Positions 1 through 8,145 of a stretch of 64,000 nt of DNA are shown one piece after another. The position numbers and the translations under genes are program-made. The stretch lies in contig NZ_JAIVLK010000010.1 of the NCBI RefSeq assembly GCF_020524585.1, positions 124,001-188,000 on the forward strand, in the 5' to 3' direction. Origin of the DNA: Celeribacter naphthalenivorans (GTDB lineage: Bacteria; Pseudomonadota; Alphaproteobacteria; Rhodobacterales; Rhodobacteraceae). Under the pieces are notes generated by a model that did not search any database, was not told the DNA's origin, and was given only the letters and a program-made list of their open reading frames with translations. The stretch's first letter is position 1, and every line of letters starts with the position of its first letter.

Positions 1-261
1 TTGTTGGCGCAGGCGCGATTGATGGGGTTTTCGCTCGAAGAGTGCCGCGCTTTACTGGCCCTTGAGGCAGACCCCACGCGACATAGCCGCGACGTGCGAG
101 ACCTGGCCGAGCAAAACCTCATATCTGTCCGCGAGAAAATCGCCAATCTTCAGGCCTTGGAGGCGCGCCTCACCGATTTGATTTCGAAATGTCACGGCGA
201 TGAGGCCCCCGATTGTGCGATTCTGGATGGGCTAAGCACCTCGGCTTCAACCGCGCGTTGA
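1..261 (+). CDS. cueR: Cu(I)-responsive MerR-family regulator, C-terminal part (5' truncated by the window)
   Basis: Only the last ~86 residues are visible; the DNA-binding winged helix lies upstream of the window. The retained part has the MerR dimerisation helix (a charged stretch that includes REKIANLQALEARLTDLI) and ends in a CHGDEAPDC metal loop. That two-cysteine loop is the Cu(I) site of the CueR/HmrR subgroup and distinguishes it from zinc or mercury MerR proteins. In that family the protein activates copper export and periplasmic copper-handling genes. The next genes, a small exported His/Cys-rich protein and a cytochrome c, fit a copper-linked neighbourhood. The first base shown need not be a start codon. 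Confidence 0.8.
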   Translation: MLAQARLMGFSLEECRALLALEADPTRHSRDVRDLAEQNLISVREKIANLQALEARLTDLISKCHGDEAPDCAILDGLSTSASTAR

Positions 262-313
262 CCAAGCGCGTGCCACACGCCATGATCGACATTGAAAGCC
301 ACGGAGACCCTGT

Positions 314-691
314 TTGTTCCGCCTCGTCACCCTCTTGCTCATCGGGTTGCTGACCCTCTTCTCTGCGCCCCGCGCAGGGATGGTGCATGAGATGTCCGAG
401 GCCAAGATGACGGGCGCGACACAAACGGTCGCAACTGCCGCGCAGCATGGAGTGCATCATCATGAGATGTGCCCTGACTGCACCCACACCACCTCTGATG
501 CGGCCCCCATGGATGGCCCCTGCCCGCATGGGGCGATCTGTGTGCTGTTCACGCCGGGGCTAAGCCTCGACTATACGGTGAGCCGTGTGCTCCAACCGGT
601 TGGGTTCCCGCCCGTCCCCGCCGCAAAGATCATGGCGCGGGCGCCGACGATGGACCTTCCGCCGCCCCGTATCGGGATCTCCCTCGCCTGA
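314..691 (+). CDS. Small exported His/Met/Cys-rich protein, function unknown
   Basis: This 125-residue protein has an N-terminal hydrophobic segment (LVTLLLIGLLTLF, residues 4-16) that looks like a signal peptide. It is followed by a region rich in His, Met and Cys, including HGVHHHEMCPDC at about 45-56 and CPHGAIC at about 70-76. Such clusters bind Cu or Zn. The start is a TTG with GGAG about 8 bases upstream; no ATG occurs at a sensible place before the hydrophobic segment. It lies 52 bases after the CueR-like gene and before a cytochrome c gene. A periplasmic copper-binding role is inferred; I do not recognise a named family. Confidence 0.6.
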   Translation: MFRLVTLLLIGLLTLFSAPRAGMVHEMSEAKMTGATQTVATAAQHGVHHHEMCPDCTHTTSDAAPMDGPCPHGAICVLFTPGLSLDYTVSRVLQPVGFPPVPAAKIMARAPTMDLPPPRIGISLA

Positions 692-739
692 ACTCTTCTT
701 TTGGCGCGTCTCTGCGTCTTGATCCGATACGGAAACATC

Positions 740-1192
740 ATGAACAAATTTATCCTGCCCCTGGCCGGTGCCGCTGTTGTGGCGCTTGCGGCCTATGTCT
801 TCTTCAAACCCGAACCCGCGCCGATGCACGCCCCTGCACCACTCGCCTCCTCCTCGCGCCCGGCCGAAGGCGCTCCGATTGTCGCCGTCACGCTGCCGGA
901 GGCGCTCTCCGCCAATGCGCAAATCGGCAAACGCGCCTTCGATGGCGTCTGCGCCGCCTGCCATGGGGAGAACGCCGCAGGCAAAGAGGGGTTCGGTCCG
1001 CCCTTGGTGCATAAAATCTATGAGCCGTCGCACCACGGAGATATGTCTTTCCTGATGGCCGCAGAGCGCGGCGTGCAAGCGCACCACTGGCGGTTTGGCA
1101 ACATGCCTCCGCAAGAGGGCGTCACGCCGGGCGACGTGAAGGCGATCATAGCCTATGTCCGCGCGTTGCAGCGCGCCAATGGGATCAACTGA
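740..1192 (+). CDS. Membrane-anchored or periplasmic c-type cytochrome
   Basis: This 150-residue protein begins MNKFILPLAGAAVVALAAYV, an uncleaved signal anchor or signal peptide, followed by a Pro/Ala-rich linker. One class I cytochrome c domain follows, with the haem motif CAACH near residue 73 and a distal GNMPP methionine that would be the axial ligand. The ATG at 740 is chosen because it directly precedes the hydrophobic segment. It probably carries electrons in the periplasm. Its position behind a copper regulator suggests, but does not prove, a link with copper oxidation or a copper oxidase. Confidence 0.8.
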   Translation: MNKFILPLAGAAVVALAAYVFFKPEPAPMHAPAPLASSSRPAEGAPIVAVTLPEALSANAQIGKRAFDGVCAACHGENAAGKEGFGPPLVHKIYEPSHHGDMSFLMAAERGVQAHHWRFGNMPPQEGVTPGDVKAIIAYVRALQRANGIN

Positions 1193-1307
1193 GATGACCG
1201 GTTTCTAGACGCCCCGTTGTCAGGTCCCCGGCGGAACGGCCGCCAGGATCTAATCCCAAACCTGCCCCAGATCGCATCTGAGAGGGAGCAGATCGTGACC
1301 TCGGTTT

Positions 1308-1336
1308 GGCGCGGCGACACTTTGGATCGCCGCGCC
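1308..1336. terminator. Strong hairpin between convergent genes
   Basis: A perfect 10-bp inverted repeat (GGCGCGGCGA and TCGCCGCGCC) encloses a 9-base loop. It lies between the end of the cytochrome c gene and the end of the IclR gene, where a bidirectional terminator would be expected. There is no clear T tract on either strand, so termination activity is inferred. Nothing else was found in 1193-1441. Confidence 0.45.
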
Positions 1337-1441
1337 ATTCCCCCTCATTTGAAGAGGGAAAAGGTCTGAGCGCCACGCATTGCCAACAGACGACCCAGAA
1401 AGCCTCTCCGGAAGAGACCTCCAGCGGACAATCTGGCCGTT

Positions 1442-2146
1442 TCACCTGTCGCCGGTGTCCAACATCACTTCAAATCCAGCCATCGCCATCTCGGCATGCG
1501 CAACGTCACGGAATGAAATCAATGTCTCGTTATCGAGATCGACCGCCATGCCCGTGATGGCAATCGCCCCCAAGAACGACCCGTCGCTTTCGAACAATGG
1601 GAAAGCGATCGACGCAAAGTGTTTGTTGCGCTCCCCACGCGAGATGTAATAGCCGCGCGCTTTCGTGGCGGCATATGTGGGCGTCTCGGGTTCGGTGTAA
1701 GCGAACAAAAGCTGCGCCGCCGCGCCGCCTTCGTCCAGTGACACACTGCCGCCGACATCGATGAAATACCGAAAATCCTGATAGGCATGGTCGCGCGCCA
1801 GACAGGTGCGTTCATTGCCTGAACGGATGAAGAAAGAGGTCGTCTGCTCGACCCGCGCACTGATCCGCGCGATGGGCGGTTCGATGCGGGACATGAGATT
1901 CGAGGTCGCCTTGAAAATGGAAGACAGCCGGAGATTCGCCGGCCCCGGCGAATAAGCGCCGTCTCCGTTCTTCTCCAGAAAGCCCCATTGCACCAAAACT
2001 TTCAACAGCCGGAGCGCGGTCGCTTTGTCGAGACCCGAGAGTTCCGCAAGCTCTCGTAATTGAAGCCTTTTTCTTCCCATAGAGAAGAGCGACAGCAGGA
2101 GCAAACCGCGATCCAGAACGCCTGAGGGTGGCTTGGTGTCTGTCAT
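1442..2146 (-). CDS. IclR-family transcriptional regulator
   Basis: This 234-residue protein has an N-terminal winged helix (LQLRELAELSGLDKATALRLLKVL, split here as LQLRELAELSG then LDKATALRLLKVL) and a C-terminal IclR effector domain ending VAHAEMAMAGFEVML. The ATG at 2146 is preferred over upstream in-frame codons because GGAGG lies about 8 bases before it and the protein then has ordinary IclR length. It is divergent from the catabolic operon starting at 2247, with a promoter and dyad in the gap. Regulation of that operon in response to its substrate is therefore likely. IclR proteins can repress or activate; which applies here cannot be read from sequence. Confidence 0.88.
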   Translation of the reverse strand: MTDTKPPSGVLDRGLLLLSLFSMGRKRLQLRELAELSGLDKATALRLLKVLVQWGFLEKNGDGAYSPGPANLRLSSIFKATSNLMSRIEPPIARISARVEQTTSFFIRSGNERTCLARDHAYQDFRYFIDVGGSVSLDEGGAAAQLLFAYTEPETPTYAATKARGYYISRGERNKHFASIAFPLFESDGSFLGAIAITGMAVDLDNETLISFRDVAHAEMAMAGFEVMLDTGDR

Positions 2147-2174
2147 GAATGTGACCTCCATTTTCACGAGAGCG

Positions 2175-2231
2175 TTGACAGGAAAAAACCTCGCTGTTTT
2201 ACTGAATAATACATGTTTCATTGAGTGAAAC
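2175..2231 (+). promoter_or_regulatory. Promoter with overlapping IclR-type operator
   Basis: TTGACA (2175-2180) and TTTACT (2198-2203) are spaced 17 bases apart, a good sigma-70-type pair. Just downstream of the expected start point lies the dyad GTTTCA and TGAAAC with a 5-base spacer (2215-2231), immediately before the GGAGGAGG ribosome site of the gene at 2247. A dyad in that position between an IclR gene and its divergent operon is a plausible repressor site. This is inference from position. Confidence 0.5.
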
Positions 2232-2246
2232 AAGGAGGAGGAACGC

Positions 2247-2582
2247 ATGACGACAGAATTTTATTCTGCAGACGATGCAAAACATCGGATGGAGATGGCG
2301 AAACTGGCGCCCAAAGACTTTGACGCCTGGATGACGCTGAACAAGATCCCCGGGGAGGACAATGGCGCGATCCCACCGCGCACCCGCGAGATCGTGGCGG
2401 TGGCCGTGGCGCATGCCACAGGTTGCCCCTACTGCATCCAATCGCACGTCCAGAAAGCCAAAGCCGCAGGCGTCACGAAAGCAGAAGTGGCCGAGGCCGT
2501 TTTGCTGTCGGCCGCACTCTGTGCCGGTGCGGCGGCGGCCCATGGCGGCCTCGCGATGAAATTCTACGGCGACGACCTCTGA
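2247..2582 (+). CDS. Carboxymuconolactone decarboxylase / AhpD-like protein
   Basis: The 111-residue protein is a single CMD domain, the usual length for the AhpD-like branch. The motif CPYCIQSH (residues 60-67) contains the CxxC and nearby His used for thiol-disulfide chemistry in AhpD-like proteins, which argues against a true lactone decarboxylase. A strong GGAGGAGG ribosome site sits just upstream. It is the first gene of the operon under the IclR regulator and lies 41 bases before the lyase gene. Possible roles are peroxide or thiol reduction linked to the catabolic route; the substrate is not evident. Confidence 0.82.
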   Translation: MTTEFYSADDAKHRMEMAKLAPKDFDAWMTLNKIPGEDNGAIPPRTREIVAVAVAHATGCPYCIQSHVQKAKAAGVTKAEVAEAVLLSAALCAGAAAAHGGLAMKFYGDDL

Positions 2583-2623
2583 TCCCCCGATCGCCACACG
2601 ATACTGACTTGAAAGGATAACGG

Positions 2624-3991
2624 ATGAGCGTATCCGTCTTTGACATGCAAACCATGTGTCACCTCTGGAGCACTCCGGAGATGCGCGACGTGTTTTGCGA
2701 AAACACCCGCCTGCAAAAATGGCTCGACTTCGAACGCGCCCTTGCCGAAACGCAGGCCGAGCTCGGCCTCATTCCCGCGGAGGCCGCGACGGAGATCGCA
2801 GCCGCCTGCGACATTTCTAAAATCGATCTGGCCGCGACCGCCGAGGAAACCCGCCGGATCAAGCACACGCTGGTCCCGCTTCTGCGTCAGGTTCAGAAAC
2901 AACTGAGCCCGACGGCATCGGAAAACCTGCATTACGGCGCCACGACACAGGACGTGGTGGACACCGGGCTGATCCTGCAACTCAAGGACGCCCACGCCAT
3001 CGTCACCCGCGATCTGGCCGTCATCGGCCGCGAATTGGTGCGTCTTGCGGGCGAACATCGCGACACGGTGATGGTCGGTCGGACGCATGGCGTTCAGGCC
3101 CTGCCGATCACCTTTGGGCATAAATGCGCGATCTGGCTCGACGAATTGTCGCGTCACGCCGAACGCCTGAGCCAGGCGGAAAGCCGTCTGTTTGTCGTCA
3201 TGCTCGTCGGCGCCGTCGGCAGCCAGGCCAGCTACGGCCCGCGCGTCGCAGAGATCGAAGCCGGTGTGGCCAAGCGCCTCGGCCTTGCCGCCACGGACAT
3301 CAGCTGGGCGCCCTCGCGCGACCGGATTGCGGAATACACCACGCTTCTCGCGATGATCGCCGCCACGCTGAGCAAGATCGGCAACGAATTGTTCAACATG
3401 CAGCGCAACGAGTTCGCAGAAGTTGAAGAGGGCTTCACCGAAGGGAAACTCGGTTCGTCCACCATGCCGCACAAACGCAACCCGACCGCTGCGGAAAATG
3501 TTGCCATGCTGTCGCGTTCCGTGCGCTACTCTGCCACGATGATGCTGGAAGCCATGGTGCAGGAACATGAGCGGGACGGCATCGCATGGAAATCCGAATG
3601 GAAAGCCGTGCCGGAAACGCTTTTGGTCAGCGGCGCGATCCTGTTCCAGGCCGGCGCGCTTCTGAAAGGTCTGCGCATCGACAAGGACGCCATGAAGCGC
3701 AATGTCGAGATGATGCAGGGCTATCTTCTGTCGGAAAAAGTCATGCTCGAACTTGGCAATAAAGTCGGCAAGAACACCGCGCATGAATGGCTTTACGAGG
3801 CCTCGATGAGCGGCATCGAAAAAGGTCTGAGCTTTGCCGAAGCGCTGCGGGCGCACGAACATATCTCCGATACGTTCAGCGATGACAGCGTGTCCGAACT
3901 GACCCGCCCGGAGGCCTATCTGGGCGCCATCGGCGACAGCATCGACCGCGTTCTGGCGCGCGAAAAAGACGCGGCCTGGCTCGCGGCCTGA
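2624..3991 (+). CDS. Fumarase/aspartase/ASL-superfamily lyase (PurB / carboxymuconate cycloisomerase-like)
   Basis: At 455 residues this has the length and three signatures of the superfamily: HYGATTQDVVDT in the first conserved region, GRTHGVQALP in the second, and the mobile loop SSTMPHKRNP at residues 278-287 that holds the catalytic Ser. Members eliminate fumarate from argininosuccinate, adenylosuccinate or related N-succinyl compounds, or cyclise carboxymuconate. The gene lies in a catabolic operon with a polycarboxylate transporter and no purine genes, so a housekeeping PurB role is unlikely. Cleavage of a succinyl-amine or cycloisomerisation of a muconate are the main options. Confidence 0.85.
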   Translation: MSVSVFDMQTMCHLWSTPEMRDVFCENTRLQKWLDFERALAETQAELGLIPAEAATEIAAACDISKIDLAATAEETRRIKHTLVPLLRQVQKQLSPTASENLHYGATTQDVVDTGLILQLKDAHAIVTRDLAVIGRELVRLAGEHRDTVMVGRTHGVQALPITFGHKCAIWLDELSRHAERLSQAESRLFVVMLVGAVGSQASYGPRVAEIEAGVAKRLGLAATDISWAPSRDRIAEYTTLLAMIAATLSKIGNELFNMQRNEFAEVEEGFTEGKLGSSTMPHKRNPTAAENVAMLSRSVRYSATMMLEAMVQEHERDGIAWKSEWKAVPETLLVSGAILFQAGALLKGLRIDKDAMKRNVEMMQGYLLSEKVMLELGNKVGKNTAHEWLYEASMSGIEKGLSFAEALRAHEHISDTFSDDSVSELTRPEAYLGAIGDSIDRVLAREKDAAWLAA

Positions 3992-4002
3992 TCAGGAATT
4001 TT

Positions 4003-4031
4003 CGATGCGCGATTGGAGGAATCGCGCATCG
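4003..4031. terminator. Perfect 12-bp hairpin after the lyase gene
   Basis: CGATGCGCGATT and AATCGCGCATCG form a 12-bp perfect stem with a 5-base loop, 11 bases after the lyase stop codon. No long T tract follows. It may end or attenuate the first transcript, so the genes from 4204 onward may also have their own promoter in 4032-4203, although I see no convincing -35/-10 pair there. Confidence 0.5.
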
Positions 4032-4203
4032 GGATACCGGCCAAGCATACCCGTGACAGGTGTTCTGCGCGGCCGGAAATTCGAGAACGATGATCCAAGA
4101 AACGTTCTCAATTAGAAACGCAAGAGTGAAACTAACGTGTTAATAATGCTTGGTTTTTCGGGATAGAATCCCCGCACTCGTGTCATGACTGGGAGGAACA
4201 AAC

Positions 4204-5172
4204 ATGCATGCACATACACTGAAAACCGGCGCGGTCGCGCTCCTTGCCCTCACCATCGCCGCCCCTGCGATGGCATTCCCGGACAAGCCGATCGAATTGG
4301 TTGTCCCCTTTAGCCCCGGCGGCGGCTCCGACGTCTCCGCACGCGTCTTTGCGCAATGCATCGAACAGCAGATCGGCGAAAAGGTTCTGGTGAAAAACAT
4401 CACCGGCGCGCGCGGCAAAATCGCCGAAGTCGAGGTGCGCGATGCACATGCCGATGGCTATAAACTGCTCTGGGCACACCAAGGCATGGACATGGGCCTC
4501 GCCACCGGGCGTTCGGATTACAACTACACCGCCTTTGCCCCCGTCGCGACGACCGTGGCGATGAACTATGGCATCTTTGCCGGCGCCAAAAGCGGCATCG
4601 ACAGCGTCGAGAAACTGAAGGCGGAAGTGTCGGCCAATCCCGGCAATTACACCATCGGCACGGCGCTGAACGGGTTTTCGCATTTTGCCGCTCTGGACTT
4701 TCTCGATCAGGCGGGGGTGAGCAACGATGACGTGCGCACCATTCCGATGTCGGGCGACAAAACGCGGATCGTGGCTGCCATTCAGGGCAACCTCACCCTC
4801 GTTCCGACCGCCGTCGGCGCGGCGGCTCCCTATGTCGACTCGGGTGATCTGACCTCTGTCGCCGTGCTCTCGAAGGACCGTGATCCGCGTCTGGGCGAAG
4901 CGCTCACCAGCATGGAACAAGGTGCAGACAGCACCTTCCCGATGTATTTCACGACCTTCGCTCCCAAGGACACGCCCGCAGAGGTGGTGACCACTCTGGC
5001 AGAGGCCTGGATGGCCGCCGCCAACGATCCCGACTGCCAGGCGCAGCTGCAGAAACAGTCCATGACGGTCGACGCCGCAAGCGGCAGCGAACTCGATGAC
5101 ATTCTCGCCCAGCGCTACCAGCGGATCGAGGAACTCGCCGACAAGTTCAACCTGACCGAAGTCGACGGCTGA
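4204..5172 (+). CDS. tctC: Tripartite tricarboxylate transporter substrate-binding protein (TctC/Bug family)
   Basis: The 322-residue protein starts with a clear signal peptide (AVALLALTIAAPAMA, cleavage near residue 24). It continues with the Bug-family opening FPDKPIELVVPFSPGGGSD, whose beta-strand/loop binds a carboxylate of the ligand. Bug proteins capture carboxylates such as citrate, tartrate or aromatic acids in the periplasm and deliver them to TctAB. GGAGG precedes the ATG. It is followed by two hairpins and then tctB and tctA. The ligand cannot be assigned from sequence, but the flanking lyase and MmgE/PrpD genes suggest a polycarboxylate. Confidence 0.92.
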   Translation: MHAHTLKTGAVALLALTIAAPAMAFPDKPIELVVPFSPGGGSDVSARVFAQCIEQQIGEKVLVKNITGARGKIAEVEVRDAHADGYKLLWAHQGMDMGLATGRSDYNYTAFAPVATTVAMNYGIFAGAKSGIDSVEKLKAEVSANPGNYTIGTALNGFSHFAALDFLDQAGVSNDDVRTIPMSGDKTRIVAAIQGNLTLVPTAVGAAAPYVDSGDLTSVAVLSKDRDPRLGEALTSMEQGADSTFPMYFTTFAPKDTPAEVVTTLAEAWMAAANDPDCQAQLQKQSMTVDAASGSELDDILAQRYQRIEELADKFNLTEVDG

Positions 5173-5179
5173 ACGACTT

Positions 5180-5241
5180 GATTGCCGCGCCTTCGGGACG
5201 CGCAATCGAACGGGCCCGCCTTTTGGCTTTCCGGCGGGCCC
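5180..5241 (+). other. Two hairpins between tctC and tctB
   Basis: The first pairs GATTGC (5180-5185) with GCAATC (5202-5207). The second is a 9-bp GC stem pairing GGGCCCGCC (5212-5220) with GGCGGGCCC (5233-5241). They separate the binding-protein gene from the membrane genes. Such structures commonly protect the upstream mRNA or cause partial termination, giving more binding protein than permease; that role is inferred. Confidence 0.5.
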
Positions 5242-5271
5242 GCCCTTCCTCACTTTCGAAAAGGTGGCGCG

Positions 5272-5733
5272 ATGCGTACCACAGACCTTCTTTTCTCGGC
5301 GGTCTATCTCTGTGTCATGCTGATCGGCTTCACGCAGATCGGCAATCTGACGGAATTCAGTGCCTCAGGCATAACCTCCGCGAAATTCTATCCGCAACTG
5401 GTTCTGGGCCTTGGCCTGTTGACCGGTGTGATCGAAACCGCCCGGACCCTGATGTCCAATATCTATGCCGAGCAACCGGATTTCGCGACCACATGGCGTG
5501 GCGCGTTTCGCCCGCGTCGCCTGCTGCTTTTGGGGCTCTTCGTTGTCTATCTCCTGAGCATGAAACCCGTCGGCTTCATGGTGTCGACCGCAGCCTTCTG
5601 CTTTGTCACCACGGTTTTGCTGGCGCCGGTGCGCAACCCCAAACTCGCCGTCGTCGCAGGTCTGGTCACGCTGGGCACGCTCGCGCTGATCTACCTCCTG
5701 CTTGTCGTCTATCTCCAAGCTTTCCTGCCCTGA
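5272..5733 (+). CDS. tctB: Tripartite tricarboxylate transporter small membrane subunit TctB
   Basis: The protein has 153 residues with about four hydrophobic segments (for example LLFSAVYLCVMLIGF near the start and VAGLVTLGTLALIYLLLVVYL at the end, each a membrane helix). This is the usual TctB size and topology. The ATG at 5272 is preferred over an in-frame codon at 5182 because the upstream stretch overlaps the hairpins and is not protein-like. It lies 9 bases before tctA. TctB associates with the large TctA subunit in the inner membrane for ion-driven carboxylate uptake. Confidence 0.88.
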   Translation: MRTTDLLFSAVYLCVMLIGFTQIGNLTEFSASGITSAKFYPQLVLGLGLLTGVIETARTLMSNIYAEQPDFATTWRGAFRPRRLLLLGLFVVYLLSMKPVGFMVSTAAFCFVTTVLLAPVRNPKLAVVAGLVTLGTLALIYLLLVVYLQAFLP

Positions 5734-5742
5734 GGACCCGAA

Positions 5743-7251
5743 ATGTATGACTTGATGCTCGTGGGCGCCTCCCACGTTTTTCAACCCTGGACCTTGCTGG
5801 CGATCATGTGCGGTGTCGCGGGCGGGCTTGTGATCGGGTCGATCCCCGGTCTGACCTCGACCATGGCCATCGCTTTGATGGTGCCTTTGACCTATGCGAT
5901 GGATCTCGAATTCGCGCTGCCGCTTCTTATGGGCGTCTATTGCGGGGCGATTTCCGGCGGTCTCGTCGGCGCAATCCTTTTGAACATCCCCGGCACCCCC
6001 GCCTCTGCGGGCACCTGCCTCGATGGCTACCCCATGGCGGCCAAGGGACAGGCGACACGGGCGTTGGCACTGGCGGTCTATGCCTCGATGATCGGCGGCA
6101 CCCTGTCGGGACTTGCCCTCGTGTTGATCGCACCGCTACTGGCAAAAGTGGCCCTGTCCTTCGGGCCATGGGAATATTTCGCGCTGGTCGTATTCACCTT
6201 TTTCTGCATCTCCGCGATGACCTCGAAAGGGCGCGCCGTCAAAGCCTTCATGGCGGCCTTCATCGGTTTGGCCCTTGCCCTCGTCGGCCTGGACGAAGCC
6301 TCCGGGCAGACGCGTCTGACCTTTGGTTTCACCGCCTTCGAATCCGGCTTTTACGAACTGCCCGCCCTGATCGGCCTCTTCGCGATCCCGCAATTGCTGG
6401 CCGACACGGATGACATCGGTCAAAAGGGCAAAGTCCTCAAGATCGACTTTCAGCTTCGCACCTTCCTCGGCACCTTCCGCGAGGTGATGTCCCACAAGCG
6501 CGATTTGCTGCGGTCGAGCTTCATCGGCGTGATCATCGGCATTCTGCCCGGCGTCGGCCCCGGCCTCTCCAACATCGTCGCCTATAGCCAGGCCAAACGC
6601 GCCAGCAAAACGCCCGAAAAATTCGGCACAGGCGAATTGGCCGAAAGCGTGATGTCCCCGGAGGCCGCGAACAACGCCTCGATGGGCGGCGCGCTGATCC
6701 CGATGCTGACGCTTGGCATTCCGGGCGACGCCTCGACGCTCATGATGCTGGGCGCCTTCATGCTGCATGGCATCGACCCCGGCCCGCTGTTGTTCCGCGA
6801 TCATGGCGATCTGATTTGGGTGATCTTCATCGCCTTCTTCGTGGCCTTCGCCTTCTGTACCGTCCTCTATCACTTCTTCATCCCACTGACGATGAAAGCG
6901 ATTTCGGTGCCGCGCCAATATGTGATCCCGGTGCTGCTCATCCTCTGCACGGTCGGGTGCTATTCGCTCAACAACCGGATGTTCGATGTCTACTGCTTCT
7001 TGGGCTTCGGGCTTTTGGGCTACTTCCTGCACATCGCACGCGTGCCCGTTCTGCCCGTCATCCTCGGCCTCATTCTGGGGCCCATGGCCGAAGAACAGCT
7101 CAGCCTCGCTCTGGCCTTTGGACAAGGCTCCGTCCTGCCCTTCGTGACCCGTCCGATTTCCGGCACCATCTTGCTCGTGGCTGTGCTGTCGCTCGTGTTG
7201 CCGCCGATCCTTGGCCGCTTCCGCGCCAAGACCACGATCGATCCCTCCTAA
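5743..7251 (+). CDS. tctA: Tripartite tricarboxylate transporter large membrane subunit TctA
   Basis: At 502 residues with about 11-12 hydrophobic helices it is a full-length TctA. The duplicated family motifs are visible: GSIPGLTSTMAIALMVPLTY in the first half and MLTLGIPGDASTLMMLGAF in the second, the glycine/proline-rich re-entrant loops that define the transport site. GAGGA lies shortly before the ATG. It works with TctB in the inner membrane and receives substrate from TctC. Position inside the IclR-linked operon indicates dedicated uptake of the operon's substrate. Confidence 0.94.
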   Translation: MYDLMLVGASHVFQPWTLLAIMCGVAGGLVIGSIPGLTSTMAIALMVPLTYAMDLEFALPLLMGVYCGAISGGLVGAILLNIPGTPASAGTCLDGYPMAAKGQATRALALAVYASMIGGTLSGLALVLIAPLLAKVALSFGPWEYFALVVFTFFCISAMTSKGRAVKAFMAAFIGLALALVGLDEASGQTRLTFGFTAFESGFYELPALIGLFAIPQLLADTDDIGQKGKVLKIDFQLRTFLGTFREVMSHKRDLLRSSFIGVIIGILPGVGPGLSNIVAYSQAKRASKTPEKFGTGELAESVMSPEAANNASMGGALIPMLTLGIPGDASTLMMLGAFMLHGIDPGPLLFRDHGDLIWVIFIAFFVAFAFCTVLYHFFIPLTMKAISVPRQYVIPVLLILCTVGCYSLNNRMFDVYCFLGFGLLGYFLHIARVPVLPVILGLILGPMAEEQLSLALAFGQGSVLPFVTRPISGTILLVAVLSLVLPPILGRFRAKTTIDPS

Positions 7252-7284
7252 TCTTACAGACTTACGTTCCAAGGAGTTCTTTAA

Positions 7285-8145
7285 ATGACATCGCTCATTT
7301 CCCCTCAGGACCTGATTGCCCGTCTGGGCGATCCCGACCTCATCCTTCTCGACGCCAGCTGGTACATGCCCGCCGATCCCCGCGATCCCGAGGCCGACTT
7401 CGAGACCGCGCATCTTCCGGGTGCCAAACGGTTCGATTTCGACAGCAAGATCAAGGATCACGGCAGCGACCTGCCGCATATGATGCCCACGCCCGAAGCC
7501 TTTGAGGCCGCCGCCCGCGCGCTCGGGATTTCTGCCACCTCGCAGATCGTGATCTACGATGGCGCCGGGATTTTCGCGGCCCCGCGCGCGTGGTGGATGT
7601 TCAAAGCCATGGGTCATGACGCCGTCAGCGTGTTGAACGGTGGCTTTCCGGCATGGACCGCCGCAGGTGGCCCCATCGAGACCGGTCCCGAAACCGCCGC
7701 GGCGCCGGGTGATTTCACCGCCCGCCCCGCAGCCGAGCGCCTCGCCTCCGCCGAAGACGTGCTTGAGGTCGTCAACGGACAGGCCGATCAGCCGACCGCC
7801 ATCGTCGACGCCCGAGGCGCGCCCCGGTTCGAAGGCAGCCAGCCGGAGCCCCGCCCCGGCCTGCGCTCCGGCCATATGCCCGGCGCCCGCAACATTCCCT
7901 TCGATCAGGTTCTGAGTGACGGCCAATATCGCGACGCCGAAGATATTCGCCGCATCTGGGCCGCCGCCGGTCTGCCCGATCAGGGGCGGATCATCGCGAG
8001 CTGCGGCTCTGGCGTCACGGCCTCCGTGTTGGCGCTGGCCGCCGAATCCGCCGGGCTTCCGGTGGTCACCGTCTATGACGGCTCTTGGTCGGAATGGGGT
8101 CAGGACAGCCGCCCCGAGCTTCCCGTCGCAACGGGCGCCGCATGA
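7285..8145 (+). CDS. sseA: Thiosulfate/3-mercaptopyruvate sulfurtransferase (two rhodanese domains)
   Basis: The 286-residue protein has two rhodanese domains: an inactive N-terminal one (LLDASWYMP... through WWMFKAMGHD) and an active C-terminal one. The catalytic loop is CGSGVTA with Cys at residue 240; the CG[S/T]GVT form is typical of 3-mercaptopyruvate sulfurtransferases rather than thiosulfate rhodaneses. It moves sulfane sulfur from mercaptopyruvate to a thiol acceptor. An AAGGAG site precedes the ATG, and its stop codon overlaps the next start (ATGA). Its place in a polycarboxylate operon is unexpected and hints that the substrate contains sulfur or is cysteine-derived. Confidence 0.85.
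   Translation: MTSLISPQDLIARLGDPDLILLDASWYMPADPRDPEADFETAHLPGAKRFDFDSKIKDHGSDLPHMMPTPEAFEAAARALGISATSQIVIYDGAGIFAAPRAWWMFKAMGHDAVSVLNGGFPAWTAAGGPIETGPETAAAPGDFTARPAAERLASAEDVLEVVNGQADQPTAIVDARGAPRFEGSQPEPRPGLRSGHMPGARNIPFDQVLSDGQYRDAEDIRRIWAAAGLPDQGRIIASCGSGVTASVLALAAESAGLPVVTVYDGSWSEWGQDSRPELPVATGAA

Noticed and set aside
2624-3991. Housekeeping adenylosuccinate lyase (purB)
   Set aside because: The catalytic loop fits the superfamily, but the gene is inside an IclR-controlled transport/catabolic operon with no purine genes.
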